A DNA stretch of 64,000 bases from Parvularcula maris (GCF_024505085.1 NZ_JANIBC010000001.1:620001-684000); one strand, 5' to 3'; shown: positions 1 to 11,755, counted from the first letter of the stretch. Program-made: numbers and translations. Notes: generated by a model not told the origin, from the sequence alone.

Positions 1-9
1 CACGCAATC

Positions 10-960
10 ATGACAGAAGCAAAGCTCGATCGCCATGGCCAGCATATCGTTCTCTGTGGGTCGCTCCGGGCGGGAACGACCCTTCTGCGCCTGCTCATAG
101 GCCAGCACAGCCAGGTTCACGGGCAGGGGGAGAGCGACTTTCTCTTCGACGGCGCACCGGAAGAGGGCGGGGGAACGGCGGAAGAGCTGAAAACATTCTT
201 CGACAAGGTCGCTGCCTCGCGTAGTACCAAGGCGCAGGGGATCACCCCCTCTCCCGGCAAGACCTATGAGGAGATGCTGGACGATCTTCTCGGTCAGCAC
301 CGGACGGAGGGTAAGCGCCTCCTCATCACCACGCATCGGCACCACGACGTCGCCGCGAAATTTCTGCCGAACGCTGTCTTCGTACGCCTCCAGCGGGATC
401 CCCGCGATGTGGCGCTCAGCGCGAAGGCGATGGGGTGGGGCGGGGTGCCGTACCGCTCGGTGAGCTGCTGGATCGACTCGGAAGCAAGCTGGCTCGCCGC
501 CGAACCTCACCTCACAAGCGAGCGCCAGGTTTTCGTGCGGTATGAAGACCTTACCGGCGATCCCGAGAAGGAGATGCGCCGTATTCTCGAAGCGGTTGGC
601 CTGCCTTTCGAGGAGGCGGTTCTCGTCCCCTCCGGTTCCACCTACTCCGCCCCCAAACCGCGCGCACCGGAGCAGTTCCGCACCAGGCTCACTGAGCGCG
701 AGATTGCGGAGATCAACAGCAGGGTGGCGCTGTCGAGTGAAAGCTACGGCTACGACCTCACCCCAGCATATGCGCCGAAGGGCATAAGAAAGGCCCAACT
801 GACTGTCGAGGGAAGCGCCCGTCAGTTCGCCTTTGCCGCGAAGAGATACGGGTTCGTCACGCAACTGGCCTCTGTGCTGGGCAGGAAGCTGAAGCTTGGC
901 TTCCTCAGTGACTACGCCCAACCTCGCATCCAGAAGAAGGTCGTCGAGCACCTCAAATAG
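10..960 (+). CDS. Sulfotransferase family protein
   Basis: Predicted PAPS-dependent sulfotransferase of the Sulfotransfer_3 type, 316 residues, which would transfer a sulfo group to an unknown acceptor. The N-terminal GSLRAGTTLLRLL (about residues 17-29) matches the 5'-phosphosulfate-binding loop. FVRLQRDPRDVALSAKA (about 124-140) matches the 3'-phosphate-binding strand and helix with the RDPRD signature. No signal peptide or membrane segment is seen, so it should be cytoplasmic. The ATG lies nine bases into the window, so upstream neighbours and the ribosome binding site cannot be judged. The acceptor cannot be predicted from sequence. Confidence 0.8.
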   Translation: MTEAKLDRHGQHIVLCGSLRAGTTLLRLLIGQHSQVHGQGESDFLFDGAPEEGGGTAEELKTFFDKVAASRSTKAQGITPSPGKTYEEMLDDLLGQHRTEGKRLLITTHRHHDVAAKFLPNAVFVRLQRDPRDVALSAKAMGWGGVPYRSVSCWIDSEASWLAAEPHLTSERQVFVRYEDLTGDPEKEMRRILEAVGLPFEEAVLVPSGSTYSAPKPRAPEQFRTRLTEREIAEINSRVALSSESYGYDLTPAYAPKGIRKAQLTVEGSARQFAFAAKRYGFVTQLASVLGRKLKLGFLSDYAQPRIQKKVVEHLK

Positions 961-1196
961 GTGCTTCGGTCCTTGCGAGTTCTTTAATCGCCTAGGCAGC
1001 GGTTGACGAAGCGGTGAAAGGCCGCTAGCCGCAGCCGACGCCAGATAGGGCGCTGTCGGCTTCGGCCGAAACAACCCTGGGCACATCGTCATCGTCGGCA
1101 TCATGCGCCGCGCGGGCCTCTTGCTTAGCGCGGCATAGGCTTTGTTGTACCGGTGAGGGCGGTTCGAGGACACGAGCGAAGAGAAAAAGGGCGTTC

Positions 1197-2050
<854 letters not shown>

Positions 2051-2058
2051 CGATCTTG

Positions 2059-2481
2059 ATGCGCCGCGTTCTCGTTCTCATCTGCGCTACGGCGCTGGCG
2101 GCCTGCTCCACCACGGTGGAGCCGGAGCCGTCCGTGCGCCGCGCGGATGCAGAGCCGAGAGCGGCGCTGACCAGCCTGACCATCGGCAGCAGATCCATCA
2201 GGACCCTGGCCGGTGAGGGTGAGGCGCAGGAGATCGCACGGCGCTCCAGCATGGCGGCGGCTGCGGCTTTCGCGGGCGACAATAAGGGTAACGCCTGTTT
2301 CGAGGATCCGGTCCTCGAAGGGGTGATCGGGGGCGAGCTCAACCGCGAGCAGACCCGCCGGGAAGAGTTCTGGACCTACTCGGTCTGCGGGGAGCCCTAC
2401 GAGGTTCCCGTCACGGTTACGAAACAACAAGGCTCGGGGACGGTTGCATTTCGCATCGGTTCCGGGCGAGAGGCGCGCTGA
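2059..2481 (+). CDS. Predicted lipoprotein inside the str operon
   Basis: Unrecognised 140-residue protein. A hydrophobic signal ([14 protein letters not shown]) runs into a lipobox ending LAAC-S, so it should be lipidated on the Cys and anchored in the envelope. The mature part is Ala/Arg-rich with two further cysteines (NACFEDP and YSVCGEP) that could form a disulfide. ATG at 2059 is chosen over the adjacent in-frame TTG at 2056. No clear Shine-Dalgarno is visible, so translation may depend on coupling to rpsG, whose stop is 8 bp upstream. fusA starts 26 bp downstream on the same strand. An envelope protein between rpsG and fusA is atypical, and its function is unknown. Confidence 0.75.
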   Translation: MRRVLVLICATALAACSTTVEPEPSVRRADAEPRAALTSLTIGSRSIRTLAGEGEAQEIARRSSMAAAAAFAGDNKGNACFEDPVLEGVIGGELNREQTRREEFWTYSVCGEPYEVPVTVTKQQGSGTVAFRIGSGREAR

Positions 2482-2507
2482 GGCAGGCGCAAGCCAAGGA
2501 TCGACAC

Positions 2508-4601
2508 ATGACACGCGAATATCCCATCGAGGACTACCGCAATTTCGGCATCATGGCCCATATCGACGCGGGCAAGACGACGACGACCGAGCGGATTCTC
2601 TACTACACCGGCAAGTCCTACAAGATCGGCGAAGTCCATGACGGCGCCGCGACCATGGACTGGATGGAGCAGGAGCAAGAGCGCGGCATCACGATCACTT
2701 CGGCTGCGACTACCACCTTCTGGTCAGGCCGCGACGGTAAGAAGCGCCGCCTGAACATCATCGACACCCCTGGCCACGTGGACTTCACCATCGAGGTCGA
2801 GCGTTCGCTTCGCGTGCTCGACGGCGCCGTGGCGCTGCTCGACGGCAATGCCGGTGTCGAGCCGCAGACCGAGACCGTGTGGCGTCAGGGTGACAAGTAC
2901 CGCGTGCCGCGCATGTTCTTCATCAACAAGATGGATAAGCTTGGCGCCAACTTCTACACCTCCGTGGACAGCATTCACGAGCGCCTCGGCTGTAAGACGG
3001 TCGTGCTGCAGCTTCCCATCGGTGAAGAGAGCGACTTCAAGGGCGTTGTCGACCTCATCGAGATGGACGCCATCGTCTGGAACGAAGAGACCCTCGGTGC
3101 CTCCTTCGACCGTGTCGAGATCCCGGCGGACCTCAAGGACAAGGCCGAAGAGTACCGCGAGAAGATGATCGAGACGGTCGTCGAGCTCGATGAAGCGGCG
3201 ATGGAAGCCTATCTCGAAGGCGAGCTGCCCTCGAACGACAAGATCCGTGAGCTGATCCGCAAGGGCACCATCAGCGTGGAGTTCCACCCGGTTCTTCTTG
3301 GTACGGCGTTCAAGAACAAGGGCGTTCAGCCGCTACTCGACGCGGTGGTGGACTTCCTGCCGAGCCCCGTCGACGTTCCGGCGATCAAGGGCGTGCTGCC
3401 CGACAGCGACGAGGAAGTGACCCGTCCGTCCTCTGACGACGAGCCGCTCTCCATGCTGGCGTTCAAGATCATGAACGACCCATTCGTGGGCACGCTGACC
3501 TTCTGCCGCATCTACTCCGGTCACCTGGAACAGGGCGTCTCGCTCCTGAACTCGGTGAAGGGCAAGAAAGAGCGCGTCGGCCGTATGCTGCTGATGCACT
3601 CCAACTCCCAGGAAGAGATCAAGAACGCCTATGCCGGTGACATCGTCGCTATTGCGGGCCTTAAGGACACCACGACGGGTGATACGCTCTGCGTGACCTC
3701 GAAGCCGGTGATCCTGGAGCGTATGGAGTTCCCCGAGCCGGTCATCTCGCTCGCCGTAGAGCCGAAGACCAAGGCCGACCAGGAGAAGATGGGCATCGCC
3801 CTCAACCGTTTGGCGGCGGAGGACCCGTCCTTCCGGGTGCGTACGGATGAGGAGAGCGGCCAGACCATCATCGCTGGTATGGGCGAGCTTCACCTCGACA
3901 TCCTCGTCGACCGCATGAAGCGCGAGTTCAAGGTGGAAGCGAACGTCGGTGCGCCTCAGGTGGCCTATCGCGAGACCATCACCCGCGATGCCGACATCGA
4001 CTACACCCACAAGAAGCAGTCGGGTGGTTCGGGTCAGTTTGCCCGCATCAAGTTCAAGATCGGCCCGGCCGAGCCCGGCGATGGTTTCATCTTCGAGAAC
4101 TCGGTTGTCGGCGGCAACATTCCGAAGGAGTACATCCCCGGTGTCGAGAAGGGTCTCAAGCAGATCCAGGAAAGCGGCCTTCTGGTCGGCTTCCCGATCC
4201 TCGACTTCAAGGTGGACCTCTATGACGGCGCCTTCCACGACGTCGACTCCTCGGTTCTCGCCTTCGAGATCGCGGCCCGCGGCGCGATGCGCGAGCACAA
4301 GTCCGATCTGGGTCTGGCTCTTCTCGAGCCGGTCATGAAGGTCGAGGTGGTCACCCCTGACGAGTACACCGGCACGGTCATCGGCGACCTCAACTCCCGC
4401 CGCGGCCAGATCCAAGGTCAGGAAGTTCGGGGCAACGCCACCGTCGTCAACGCGATGGTGCCGCTGGCCAACATGTTCGGCTACGTGAACAATCTGCGCT
4501 CGGCCACGCAAGGTCGCGCTCAGTACACGATGCAGTTCGATCACTACGAGCGCGTCCCCAACGCGGTCGCAGACGAAGTAAAGGCGAAACTAGCGGGCTG
4601 A
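2508..4601 (+). CDS. fusA: Elongation factor G
   Basis: Translocation GTPase EF-G, 697 residues, standard five-domain length. The G domain shows G1 [12 protein letters not shown] (17-28), a G3 motif DTPGH and G4 NKMDK. Domain IV carries the conserved [14 protein letters not shown] stretch, and the C-terminal part includes [16 protein letters not shown]. It moves tRNAs and mRNA after peptide-bond formation and works with RRF in recycling. It is third or fourth in the str cluster, followed after 130 bp by tuf. The start [24 protein letters not shown] matches alphaproteobacterial EF-G. Confidence 0.98.
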   Translation: MTREYPIEDYRNFGIMAHIDAGKTTTTERILYYTGKSYKIGEVHDGAATMDWMEQEQERGITITSAATTTFWSGRDGKKRRLNIIDTPGHVDFTIEVERSLRVLDGAVALLDGNAGVEPQTETVWRQGDKYRVPRMFFINKMDKLGANFYTSVDSIHERLGCKTVVLQLPIGEESDFKGVVDLIEMDAIVWNEETLGASFDRVEIPADLKDKAEEYREKMIETVVELDEAAMEAYLEGELPSNDKIRELIRKGTISVEFHPVLLGTAFKNKGVQPLLDAVVDFLPSPVDVPAIKGVLPDSDEEVTRPSSDDEPLSMLAFKIMNDPFVGTLTFCRIYSGHLEQGVSLLNSVKGKKERVGRMLLMHSNSQEEIKNAYAGDIVAIAGLKDTTTGDTLCVTSKPVILERMEFPEPVISLAVEPKTKADQEKMGIALNRLAAEDPSFRVRTDEESGQTIIAGMGELHLDILVDRMKREFKVEANVGAPQVAYRETITRDADIDYTHKKQSGGSGQFARIKFKIGPAEPGDGFIFENSVVGGNIPKEYIPGVEKGLKQIQESGLLVGFPILDFKVDLYDGAFHDVDSSVLAFEIAARGAMREHKSDLGLALLEPVMKVEVVTPDEYTGTVIGDLNSRRGQIQGQEVRGNATVVNAMVPLANMFGYVNNLRSATQGRAQYTMQFDHYERVPNAVADEVKAKLAG

Positions 4602-4731
4602 CCTCAGGGAAACCCGACGAAGATCCGCCTCCGCCAAGACCGGGGGCCGCCACGCTCAGGCAAGGTGCGGTCCTCCGGTTACTGACAGAGGCAGTGAGTA
4701 AACGAAGAACTTAGCGGTACGGAGACTTAAG

Positions 4732-5907
4732 ATGGCTAAGGAAAAGTTTGAGCGGACAAAACCGCACGCCAATATCGGCACCATCGGTCACGTCGACCAC
4801 GGCAAGACCACGCTGACGGCTGCGATCACCAAGTACTTTGGTGACTTCCGTGCCTATGACGAGATCGACGGCGCGCCGGAAGAGCGTGAGCGCGGCATCA
4901 CCATCTCGACCGCCCACGTCGAGTACGAGACCGACGGCCGTCACTACGCCCACGTCGACTGCCCCGGCCACGCTGACTATGTGAAGAACATGATCACGGG
5001 TGCCGCCCAGATGGACGGTGCGATCCTGGTCGTGAACGCCGCCGACGGCCCGATGCCCCAGACCCGTGAGCACATCCTGCTCGCCCGTCAGGTCGGCGTG
5101 CCTGCCATCGTCGTCTTCCTGAACAAAGTCGACCAGGTCGATGACGAGGAGCTTCTTGAGCTCGTCGAGATGGAAGTGCGTGAGCTTCTCTCCTCCTACG
5201 AGTTCCCAGGCGACGACATTCCGATCATCGCGGGCTCGGCTCTCGCTGCCCTCGAAGGCCGCGATCCGGAGATCGGCGAAGAGAAGATCAAGGAGCTGAT
5301 GGCTCAGGTCGACGAGTATATTCCGACTCCTGAGCGTCCGGTCGACCAGACCTTCCTCATGCCGATCGAAGACGTATTCTCGATCTCCGGCCGCGGTACG
5401 GTTGTGACTGGCCGTGTCGAGCGCGGTGTGGTGAACGTTGGCGACGAGCTCGAAATCGTCGGTATCCGCGACACCAAAAAGACGACCTGCACGGGCGTCG
5501 AGATGTTCCGCAAGCTGCTTGATCGCGGTGAAGCCGGTGACAACGTGGGTGTTCTCCTCCGCGGTATCGACCGCGAGGGCGTCGAACGCGGCCAGGTGCT
5601 CTGCAAGCCGGGCTCCGTGAACCCGCACACGAAGTTTGTGGCCGAAGCCTACATCCTGACCAAGGAAGAGGGCGGCCGCCACACCCCGTTCTTCAACAAC
5701 TACCGTCCGCAGTTCTACTTCCGGACGACCGACGTGACCGGCATCTGCACCCTTCCCGAGGGTACCGAGATGGTCATGCCCGGTGACAACGTGAACCTGA
5801 ACGTCGAGCTGATCGTGCCGATCGCCATGGAAGAGAAGCTCCGCTTCGCTATCCGCGAAGGTGGCCGCACCGTCGGCGCCGGCATCGTTTCTTCGATCGT
5901 CGAGTAA
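4732..5907 (+). CDS. tuf: Elongation factor Tu
   Basis: EF-Tu, 391 residues, which delivers aminoacyl-tRNA to the ribosome. P-loop GHVDHGKT (19-26), switch II DCPGH, NKVD and SAL motifs are all present, followed by the two beta-barrel domains. It is last in the str cluster, with a strong hairpin-T terminator 16 bp after the stop. Many Alphaproteobacteria carry a second tuf elsewhere; only one copy is seen here. Confidence 0.98.
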   Translation: MAKEKFERTKPHANIGTIGHVDHGKTTLTAAITKYFGDFRAYDEIDGAPEERERGITISTAHVEYETDGRHYAHVDCPGHADYVKNMITGAAQMDGAILVVNAADGPMPQTREHILLARQVGVPAIVVFLNKVDQVDDEELLELVEMEVRELLSSYEFPGDDIPIIAGSALAALEGRDPEIGEEKIKELMAQVDEYIPTPERPVDQTFLMPIEDVFSISGRGTVVTGRVERGVVNVGDELEIVGIRDTKKTTCTGVEMFRKLLDRGEAGDNVGVLLRGIDREGVERGQVLCKPGSVNPHTKFVAEAYILTKEEGGRHTPFFNNYRPQFYFRTTDVTGICTLPEGTEMVMPGDNVNLNVELIVPIAMEEKLRFAIREGGRTVGAGIVSSIVE

Positions 5908-5923
5908 CAAGGCCTTTACAGGC

Positions 5924-5960
5924 GGCGGACCGCAGTGCATTGCGGTCCGCCGTTTCTTTT
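5924..5960 (+). terminator. Rho-independent terminator after tuf
   Basis: A perfect 11-bp stem (5924-5934 pairs with 5941-5951) encloses a 6-nt loop and is followed by GTTTCTTTT. It lies 16 bp after the tuf stop and 62 bp before rpsJ, so it separates the str and S10 clusters into different transcription units. Confidence 0.9.
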
Positions 5961-6022
5961 ACAGAACCAGCTCCTCTGTGGTCCGAAGGCCGAACCCATG
6001 AGCCCAGTCGCAAGGACTAGGA

Positions 6023-6334
6023 ATGCAACAGAACATCCGGATCAGGCTCAAGGCCTTCGATCACCGTGTGCTCGATACCTCCGCCAAGGAGATCGTCGCC
6101 ACGGCCAAGCGGACCGGCGCGCAGGTGCGCGGCCCCATCCCGCTTCCCACCCATATCGATCGGTACACGGTCCTTCGCTCGCCGCACGTCAACAAGAAGT
6201 CGCGCGAGCAGTTCGAGATGCGCACCCATAAGCGCGTCCTCGATATCGTGGAGCCGACCCCGCAAACCATCGACGCGCTGATGAAGCTCGACCTCTCCGC
6301 AGGCGTCGACGTCGAGATCAAACTGGGAGCGTAA
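6023..6334 (+). CDS. rpsJ: 30S ribosomal protein S10
   Basis: S10 (NusE), 103 residues. It is a 30S head protein and also a subunit of transcription antitermination complexes with NusB. The conserved start [18 protein letters not shown] and the [20 protein letters not shown] segment are intact. It is the first gene of the S10 cluster, only 62 bp after the terminator arm behind tuf, so its promoter must overlap that short gap. rplC follows after 3 bp. Confidence 0.97.
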   Translation: MQQNIRIRLKAFDHRVLDTSAKEIVATAKRTGAQVRGPIPLPTHIDRYTVLRSPHVNKKSREQFEMRTHKRVLDIVEPTPQTIDALMKLDLSAGVDVEIKLGA

Positions 6335-6337
6335 GCG

Positions 6338-7273
6338 ATGTCCGTCACGGAACGTCAGCAGATGCGCAAGACCCAGCACCGGCCTCAGCCGCTGCCCGCC
6401 CAACATCAGGCGCGCACCGGTCTGATCGGCAAGAAGCTCGGCATGACGCGTCTTTACACCGCCGAAGGCACCCATGTGCCGGTCACGGTGGTCAGCCTCG
6501 AGAACTGTCAGGTGGTCAGCCACCGCACCGTGGAGCGCGACGGCTACACCGCCCTCCAGCTCGGTGCCGGCACCGTCAAGGTGAAGCGGGTCAGCAAACC
6601 GCTGCGCGGCCATTTCGCCAAGTCGAAAGTGGAGCCCAAGCGTAAGCTTGCTGAGTTCCGCGTGCCCGAGGACGCCATGATCGAGGTCGGCTCGACCATG
6701 ACGGCGGACCATTTCATTGCCGGTCAGCGCGTCGATGTGGTCGGCACGTCGATCGGTAAGGGCTTTGCCGGCGGCATGAAGCGCCACAATTTCGGCGGCC
6801 TCCGTGCCTCGCACGGTGTCTCGATCAGCCACCGTTCGCACGGCTCCACCGGCCAGTGCCAGGACCCCGGCAAGGTGTTCAAAGGCAAGAAGATGGCCGG
6901 TCACATGGGCGACGTCCGCGTGACCACCCAGAATCTCGAAGTGGTCAAGACCGACGTCGCGCGCGGGCTGGTCCTGATCAAGGGCGCGGTGCCTGGCTCC
7001 GCTGGCTCCTGGGTTCTGATCAAGGATGCCATCAAGAAGGCGCTGCCCGAGGATGCACCGCGTCCCGGTGCGTTCGCGGCGCCCAACGAAGAAGTAGACG
7101 CCCCCGAAGAGGAGTCGATGCTGGCCGAGGCCGGTGAGAAGACCCCCGTCGGTGCCTATGAGGCGCCGGTCGAAGAGGACGAGGGCAAGGATAAAGAGGC
7201 AGGTTCTGTCGACGGCGCCGAAATGGACGGCGCCGGCGGCGGAGCGGATGCCGGTTCGGGAGATAAGAGCTGA
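6338..7273 (+). CDS. rplC: 50S ribosomal protein L3 with extended, acidic tail
   Basis: L3, an early-assembly 50S protein whose loop reaches the peptidyl transferase centre. The family core starts near residue 27 ([14 protein letters not shown]) and includes [19 protein letters not shown] and [17 protein letters not shown]. At 311 residues it is far longer than E. coli L3 (about 209). There are about 26 extra N-terminal residues and an acidic, Ala/Gly-rich tail of roughly 75 residues after [12 protein letters not shown]. An alternative ATG at 6362 would remove eight residues. The TGATG junction overlaps the L4 start by one base, implying coupling. Confidence 0.95.
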   Translation: MSVTERQQMRKTQHRPQPLPAQHQARTGLIGKKLGMTRLYTAEGTHVPVTVVSLENCQVVSHRTVERDGYTALQLGAGTVKVKRVSKPLRGHFAKSKVEPKRKLAEFRVPEDAMIEVGSTMTADHFIAGQRVDVVGTSIGKGFAGGMKRHNFGGLRASHGVSISHRSHGSTGQCQDPGKVFKGKKMAGHMGDVRVTTQNLEVVKTDVARGLVLIKGAVPGSAGSWVLIKDAIKKALPEDAPRPGAFAAPNEEVDAPEEESMLAEAGEKTPVGAYEAPVEEDEGKDKEAGSVDGAEMDGAGGGADAGSGDKS

Positions 7274-7890
7274 TGGAAGTCGATGTCATCAAGCTCGGCG
7301 CGGACAAGTCCGGCGCGGCTACGCTGAAGGACGAGATCTTCGGCCTTGAGCCCCGTGTGGATCTGCTGCACCGCTATGTAATCTGGCAGATGAACAAGCG
7401 CCAGCAGGGCACCCACGCCACCAAGGAACGCGGCGACGTGCGCGGTTCGACCCGCAAGATTGTCCGTCAGAAGGGTTCCGGCGGTGCGCGTCACGGCTCC
7501 AAGAAGGCGCCCCAGTTCCGCGGCGGCGGTGTGGCCCATGGCCCGCGTCCGCGCAGCCACGCGACCGATCTGCCGAAGAAGGTCCGTAAGCTGGCCCTGC
7601 GTCACGCCCTCTCCGCCAAGCAGACCGCCGGCGAGCTGATCGTGATCGATGAGGCGAAGCTGGATCAGGCGAAGACGTCCGAGCTCGTCAGCAAGCTGAA
7701 GCATCACGAGCTCAAAAGCGCGCTCTTCATGGACGGCACGTTCGATGAGAACTTCGCTCGGGCGGCCAAGAACATCCAAGGCGTGAACGTTCTCCCGGTG
7801 GCCGGTGCGAACGTCTACGACATCCTGAAACACGACAAACTGGTCCTGACCAAGGCTGCGGTCGAAGGTCTGGAAGCGAGGCTCGCATGA
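7273..7890 (+). CDS. rplD: 50S ribosomal protein L4
   Basis: L4, 205 residues. It binds domain I of 23S rRNA, lines the exit tunnel, and in E. coli autoregulates the S10 operon. The conserved basic loop ([27 protein letters not shown], given here as a span at about residues 57-83) is present. The start ATG overlaps the rplC stop by one base and the end overlaps rplW by four (ATGA), so translational coupling on both sides is expected. Confidence 0.96.
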   Translation: MEVDVIKLGADKSGAATLKDEIFGLEPRVDLLHRYVIWQMNKRQQGTHATKERGDVRGSTRKIVRQKGSGGARHGSKKAPQFRGGGVAHGPRPRSHATDLPKKVRKLALRHALSAKQTAGELIVIDEAKLDQAKTSELVSKLKHHELKSALFMDGTFDENFARAAKNIQGVNVLPVAGANVYDILKHDKLVLTKAAVEGLEARLA

Positions 7891-8186
7891 CCGAAGCGAC
7901 GGCCAAGCACTACGACACCATCACGGCACCGATCATCACCGAGAAGGCGACCCTCGGTGCCGAGAACAATCAGTACGTCTTCCGCGTACCGCTGTCCGCG
8001 TCGAAGCCCGAGATCGCCGAAGCCGTCGAAGCCCTCTTCGACGTCAAGGTGAAAAAGGTGAACACGCTGATCAATAAGGGCAAGTCCAAGCGTTTCCGTG
8101 GACGCCCTTACACGCGGTCCGACGTGAAGAAGGCGGTCGTCACCCTCGTGGATGGCGACAGCATCGACGTGACGACGGGGCTCTAG
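7887..8186 (+). CDS. rplW: 50S ribosomal protein L23
   Basis: L23, 99 residues. It lies at the tunnel exit and is the docking site for trigger factor and [21 protein letters not shown] and the [18 protein letters not shown] loop are typical. The ATGA overlap with rplD indicates coupled translation. rplB follows 4 bp after the stop. Confidence 0.95.
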   Translation: MTEATAKHYDTITAPIITEKATLGAENNQYVFRVPLSASKPEIAEAVEALFDVKVKKVNTLINKGKSKRFRGRPYTRSDVKKAVVTLVDGDSIDVTTGL

Positions 8187-8190
8187 AACC

Positions 8191-9030
8191 ATGCCTTTGA
8201 AGACATACAACCCGACTTCGCCCGGCCGCCGCACCCTGGTCACCATCGATCGTAAGGAGCTGTGGAAGGGCCGTCCCGAGAAGAGCCTGACCGAGGGCCT
8301 GACCAAGAACGGCGGGCGCAACAATAATGGCCGCATCACCGCTCGCCGTCAGGGCGGCGGTGCCAAGCGTCTCTATCGCCATGTCGACTTCAAGCGTCAG
8401 CGCTATGATGCGATCGGCGAGGTGCAGCGGATCGAGTACGACCCGAACCGCACGGCCTTCATCGCGCTCATTCAGTATGGCGACGGCATGAAGTCCTACA
8501 TCCTCGCGCCGCAGCGTCTGGCCGTGGGCGACAAGGTCGTCTCCGGCGACCGCGTCGACGTGAAGCCCGGCAACGCCATGCCGCTCAAGAACGTTCCTGT
8601 CGGGACGATCGTGCACAATGTCGAGCTGAAGCCGCTCAAGGGTGGGCAGATCGCCCGCTCCGCCGGTGCCTATGTTCAGCTCGTCGGCCGCGATGGCGAC
8701 TACGCGCTTCTCCGGCTCAAGTCCGGCGAGGTCCGTCTGGTCCATGGTGACTGCCGCGCCACCATCGGCGCGGTGTCGAACCCTGACCACTCGAACACGG
8801 TCCTCGGTAAGGCTGGCCGCAAGCGTCACCTGGGCAAGCGCCCGGCGGTTCGCGGTGTGGCCATGAACCCCATCGACCACCCCCATGGCGGCGGCGAAGG
8901 CCGTACCTCGGGCGGTCGTCACCCTGTCACCCCGTGGGGCAAACCCACCAAAGGTAAACGCACGCGGAGCAACAAGCAGACCGACCGTCTGATCGTTCGC
9001 TCGCGCCACGCGAAACGGAAAGGACGCTAA
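8191..9030 (+). CDS. rplB: 50S ribosomal protein L2
   Basis: L2, 279 residues, needed for subunit association and close to the peptidyl transferase centre. The universal C-terminal motif [12 protein letters not shown] with its conserved histidine is intact, as is the basic [13 protein letters not shown] region. It sits between rplW and rpsS with spacings of 4 and 3 bp. Confidence 0.97.
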   Translation: MPLKTYNPTSPGRRTLVTIDRKELWKGRPEKSLTEGLTKNGGRNNNGRITARRQGGGAKRLYRHVDFKRQRYDAIGEVQRIEYDPNRTAFIALIQYGDGMKSYILAPQRLAVGDKVVSGDRVDVKPGNAMPLKNVPVGTIVHNVELKPLKGGQIARSAGAYVQLVGRDGDYALLRLKSGEVRLVHGDCRATIGAVSNPDHSNTVLGKAGRKRHLGKRPAVRGVAMNPIDHPHGGGEGRTSGGRHPVTPWGKPTKGKRTRSNKQTDRLIVRSRHAKRKGR

Positions 9031-9033
9031 CAG

Positions 9034-9312
9034 ATGCCGCGTTCCGTATGGAAAGGACCTTTCGTCGATCGGTACCTCCTCAAGAAGGCGGCCGAGGCTG
9101 ACGAAGGCAAGCACAAAGGCGGGATCAAGACCTGGTCGCGCCGCTCTACCATTCTGCCGAACTTCGTCGGGATGACCTTCAACGTCTATAACGGCCAGAA
9201 GTTCATCCCCGTCCACGTCACCGAAGACATGGTCGGACACAAGCTCGGCGAGTTCAGCCCGACCCGGACCTATTATGGTCACGGTGCGGACAAGAAGGCG
9301 AAGCGGAGATAA
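9034..9312 (+). CDS. rpsS: 30S ribosomal protein S19
   Basis: S19, 92 residues, a head protein forming a complex with S13. [18 protein letters not shown], the [14 protein letters not shown] core and the end [17 protein letters not shown] are typical. It is spaced 3 bp from rplB and 2 bp from rplV. Confidence 0.96.
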   Translation: MPRSVWKGPFVDRYLLKKAAEADEGKHKGGIKTWSRRSTILPNFVGMTFNVYNGQKFIPVHVTEDMVGHKLGEFSPTRTYYGHGADKKAKRR

Positions 9313-9314
9313 GC

Positions 9315-9692
9315 ATGGGACAGATGAAAAACCCGTCCCGGCGTGAGGAAAATCAGGCGATCGCGAAAGGTCGCATGATCAAGACGTCTCCGCAGAAGAT
9401 GAACCTCGTCGCCCAATCGATCCGCGGTAAGAAGGTCGAGCAGGCGAAGAACGAGCTTCTCTTCAGCCGCAAGCGCGTTGCCCGCGAGGTGCTCAGCGTA
9501 CTGGAGAGTGCCATCTCCAACGCCGAGAACAACCACGATCTCGATATCGACGCGCTGGTCGTCGAAGAGGCTTTCGTCGGCAAGAACCTCGTCATGAAGC
9601 GCTTCCGTCCCCGTGCTCGCGGGCGCGTCGGCCGGATCAAGAAGCCCTTCGCCGAGATCACCATCAAGCTCCGCGAGAAGGAGACTGCATAA
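9315..9692 (+). CDS. rplV: 50S ribosomal protein L22
   Basis: L22, 125 residues, whose beta-hairpin lines the exit tunnel near the macrolide site. [20 protein letters not shown] is the conserved hairpin region, with no deletion of the kind seen in some macrolide-resistant strains. The stop overlaps the rpsC start by one base (TAATG). Confidence 0.95.
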   Translation: MGQMKNPSRREENQAIAKGRMIKTSPQKMNLVAQSIRGKKVEQAKNELLFSRKRVAREVLSVLESAISNAENNHDLDIDALVVEEAFVGKNLVMKRFRPRARGRVGRIKKPFAEITIKLREKETA

Positions 9693-10417
9693 TGGGTCAG
9701 AAAGTTAACCCGATCGGTCTCCGTCTGGGGATCAACCGCACCTGGGACAGCCGCTGGTACGCGCCGAAGGGTGCTTACGGCGACCTGCTCCACGAAGACC
9801 TTCAGATCAGGAACTACCTGCTGAAGCGCCTCGCCAATGCCGGTGTCTCGAAGATCATCATCGAGCGTCCCCACAAGAAGTGCCGCGTCACCATCTACTC
9901 GGCCCGTCCGGGTGTGGTGATCGGCAAGAAGGGCGCCGACATCGAGAAGCTCCGCCAGGAGCTTTCCAAGATGTCGTCCTCGGAGACCGTTCTCAACATT
10001 GTCGAGATCCGCAAGCCCGAGACCGACGCCACGCTGATCGCCGAGAACATCGCGCAGCAGCTCGAGCGTCGTGCCAGCTTCCGCCGCGCCATGAAGCGGG
10101 CCATTCAGACCGCCATGCGCATGGGTGCCCTCGGCATCCGCGTGAACTGCGCAGGTCGTCTTGGCGGCGCCGAGATCGCTCGGACCGAATGGTACCGCGA
10201 GGGCCGCGTGCCGCTTCACACGCTGCGCGCCGACATCGACTACGGTATCGCGACGGCTCGTACGACCTACGGCGCCATCGGCATCAAGGTCTGGGTCTTC
10301 AAGGGTGAAGTGCTCGAGCACGACCCCACCGCCCATGAGCGCCGCCTGGTCGAAGCCCAGACCGGCGGCCCGCAAATGAACCGTGAGCGTCGTCCGCGTC
10401 GCCGCGAGAACGCATAA
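9692..10417 (+). CDS. rpsC: 30S ribosomal protein S3
   Basis: S3, 241 residues, at the mRNA entry site, with helicase-like activity together with S4 and S5. The N-terminal [15 protein letters not shown] is universal. The KH domain contains [14 protein letters not shown] (about 70-83). It is translationally coupled to rplV; rplP begins 9 bp downstream. Confidence 0.97.
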   Translation: MGQKVNPIGLRLGINRTWDSRWYAPKGAYGDLLHEDLQIRNYLLKRLANAGVSKIIIERPHKKCRVTIYSARPGVVIGKKGADIEKLRQELSKMSSSETVLNIVEIRKPETDATLIAENIAQQLERRASFRRAMKRAIQTAMRMGALGIRVNCAGRLGGAEIARTEWYREGRVPLHTLRADIDYGIATARTTYGAIGIKVWVFKGEVLEHDPTAHERRLVEAQTGGPQMNRERRPRRRENA

Positions 10418-10426
10418 GAGGGTCAC

Positions 10427-10846
10427 ATGCTACAGCCGAAACGGACGAAGTTCCGTAAACAGCATAAGGGCCGGATCAAAGGCACCGCCAAGGGCGGCAC
10501 CGAGCTGAACTTCGGCTCCTTCGGCCTCAAGGCCGTGGAGCCCGAGCGGGTTACCGCCCGTCAGATCGAAGCCACCCGGAGAGCCATCACCCGCCACATG
10601 AAGCGGGCAGGGCGCGTCTGGATCCGTATCTTCCCCGACGTCCCCGTCACGGCCAAGCCGACGGAAGTTCGGATGGGTAAAGGTAAGGGTTCGGTGGACC
10701 GCTGGGTCTGCAAGGTGAAGCCCGGCCGGATCATGTTCGAGATCGACGGCGTGCCCGAGCCCATCGCCCGCGAGGCGCTGGCTCTTGGCGCCGCCAAGCT
10801 TCCGATCAAGACGCGCGTCGTCAAGCGGATCGGGGAGGGTGCATAA
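10427..10846 (+). CDS. rplP: 50S ribosomal protein L16
   Basis: L16, 139 residues, contacting the A-site tRNA elbow region. [16 protein letters not shown] at the start and [22 protein letters not shown] are family signatures. The stop overlaps the rpmC start by one base (TAATG). Confidence 0.96.
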   Translation: MLQPKRTKFRKQHKGRIKGTAKGGTELNFGSFGLKAVEPERVTARQIEATRRAITRHMKRAGRVWIRIFPDVPVTAKPTEVRMGKGKGSVDRWVCKVKPGRIMFEIDGVPEPIAREALALGAAKLPIKTRVVKRIGEGA

Positions 10847-11091
10847 TGAACGCTCAGGAAGTTCGCGACCTCAGCGACGACGAGCTCACGGCGAAGCTGC
10901 TCGACCTCAAGAAGGAGCAGTTCAACCTGCGCTTCCAGCGCGCCTCCGGTCAGCTCGAAAAGACCGACCGGGTGCGTGAGGTCCGCCGCGACATCGCTCG
11001 TATCAAGACGGCACAGACCGAGCGCCGCAAGGACAGTGAAGCCCCCGCCCGGACCAAGCCGGCGGAAGTGAAAGAGGACAAGGATGCCTAA
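10846..11091 (+). CDS. rpmC: 50S ribosomal protein L29, long form
   Basis: L29, two-helix protein at the tunnel exit. The core ([25 protein letters not shown]..., residues about 5-62) is normal. About 20 charged residues follow ([22 protein letters not shown]), giving 81 residues against the usual 63-70. The last 8 bases overlap the rpsQ start, so the extension may exist partly because the two reading frames overlap. Confidence 0.93.
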   Translation: MNAQEVRDLSDDELTAKLLDLKKEQFNLRFQRASGQLEKTDRVREVRRDIARIKTAQTERRKDSEAPARTKPAEVKEDKDA

Positions 11092-11341
11092 ACGTATTCT
11101 TCAAGGCCCTGTCGTTTCCGATAAGGGCGAGAAAACCGTTGTGGTCCGCGTGGACCGTAGCTATCTGCACCCGCTCTTGAAGAAGGTGGTGCGGCGCTCC
11201 AAGCGCTATCACGCCCATGACGAAGCCAACTCCGCAAAGGTCGGCGACGTCGTTCAGATCATCGAGTGCGCGCCGAAGTCGAAGCTGAAGCGCTGGGAAC
11301 TCTACACCGAGACTGCCGAGGCAGCTTCGGCCGAAGGTTAA
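11084..11341 (+). CDS. rpsQ: 30S ribosomal protein S17
   Basis: S17, 85 residues, an OB-fold primary 16S rRNA-binding protein. [20 protein letters not shown] and [19 protein letters not shown] are typical. It starts inside the end of rpmC (8-nt overlap). A 45-bp gap with an AAGAGGAGG ribosome binding site then precedes rplN, marking the usual S10/spc boundary. Confidence 0.95.
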   Translation: MPKRILQGPVVSDKGEKTVVVRVDRSYLHPLLKKVVRRSKRYHAHDEANSAKVGDVVQIIECAPKSKLKRWELYTETAEAASAEG

Positions 11342-11386
11342 GTTTGAGCTTGCACCCGGTTTCCCCGGGGCAAAGAGGAGGATCGC

Positions 11387-11755
11387 ATGATCCAGATGCA
11401 GACGAACCTCGACGTCGCCGACAATAGCGGCGCCAAGAGGGTGCAGTGCATCAAGGTCCTTGGCGGGGCCAAGCGGAAATACGCTTCCGTGGGCGACATC
11501 ATCGTGGTGTCGGTCAAGGAAGCCATGCCGCGCGGCCGCGTCAAAAAGGGCCAGGTGATGAAGGCCGTTGTGGTCCGCACTGCGAAAGACATCCAACGCC
11601 GCGACGGCTCGGTCATCCGTTTCGACGGAAACGCCGCCGTCATCATCAACAACAACAAGGAGCCGATCGGCACCCGTATCTTCGGCCCGGTGACGCGCGA
11701 GCTTCGCCGCTCCGGCCACATGAAGATCGTCAGCCTCGCTCCGGAGGTTCTGTAA
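11387..11755 (+). CDS. rplN: 50S ribosomal protein L14
   Basis: L14, 122 residues, a 23S rRNA-binding intersubunit-bridge protein. [19 protein letters not shown] and [15 protein letters not shown] are signatures. It is first of the spc set and preceded by a strong AGAGGAGG Shine-Dalgarno. rplX follows with no gap. Confidence 0.97.
   Translation: MIQMQTNLDVADNSGAKRVQCIKVLGGAKRKYASVGDIIVVSVKEAMPRGRVKKGQVMKAVVVRTAKDIQRRDGSVIRFDGNAAVIINNNKEPIGTRIFGPVTRELRRSGHMKIVSLAPEVL

Noticed and set aside
1000-1180. A tRNA gene or clear promoter in the gap before rpsL (GGTTCGAGG resembles a T-loop; TTGACG resembles a -35)
   Set aside because: No cloverleaf stems can be formed around the T-loop-like sequence, and the -35-like hexamer lacks a properly spaced -10.
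4711-5940. A 409-codon open frame on the minus strand opposite tuf, and similar long ones opposite fusA (3333-4544) and aspS (41282-42526)
   Set aside because: They mirror highly conserved genes, match no known family, and arise from the strong G/C bias at third codon positions.
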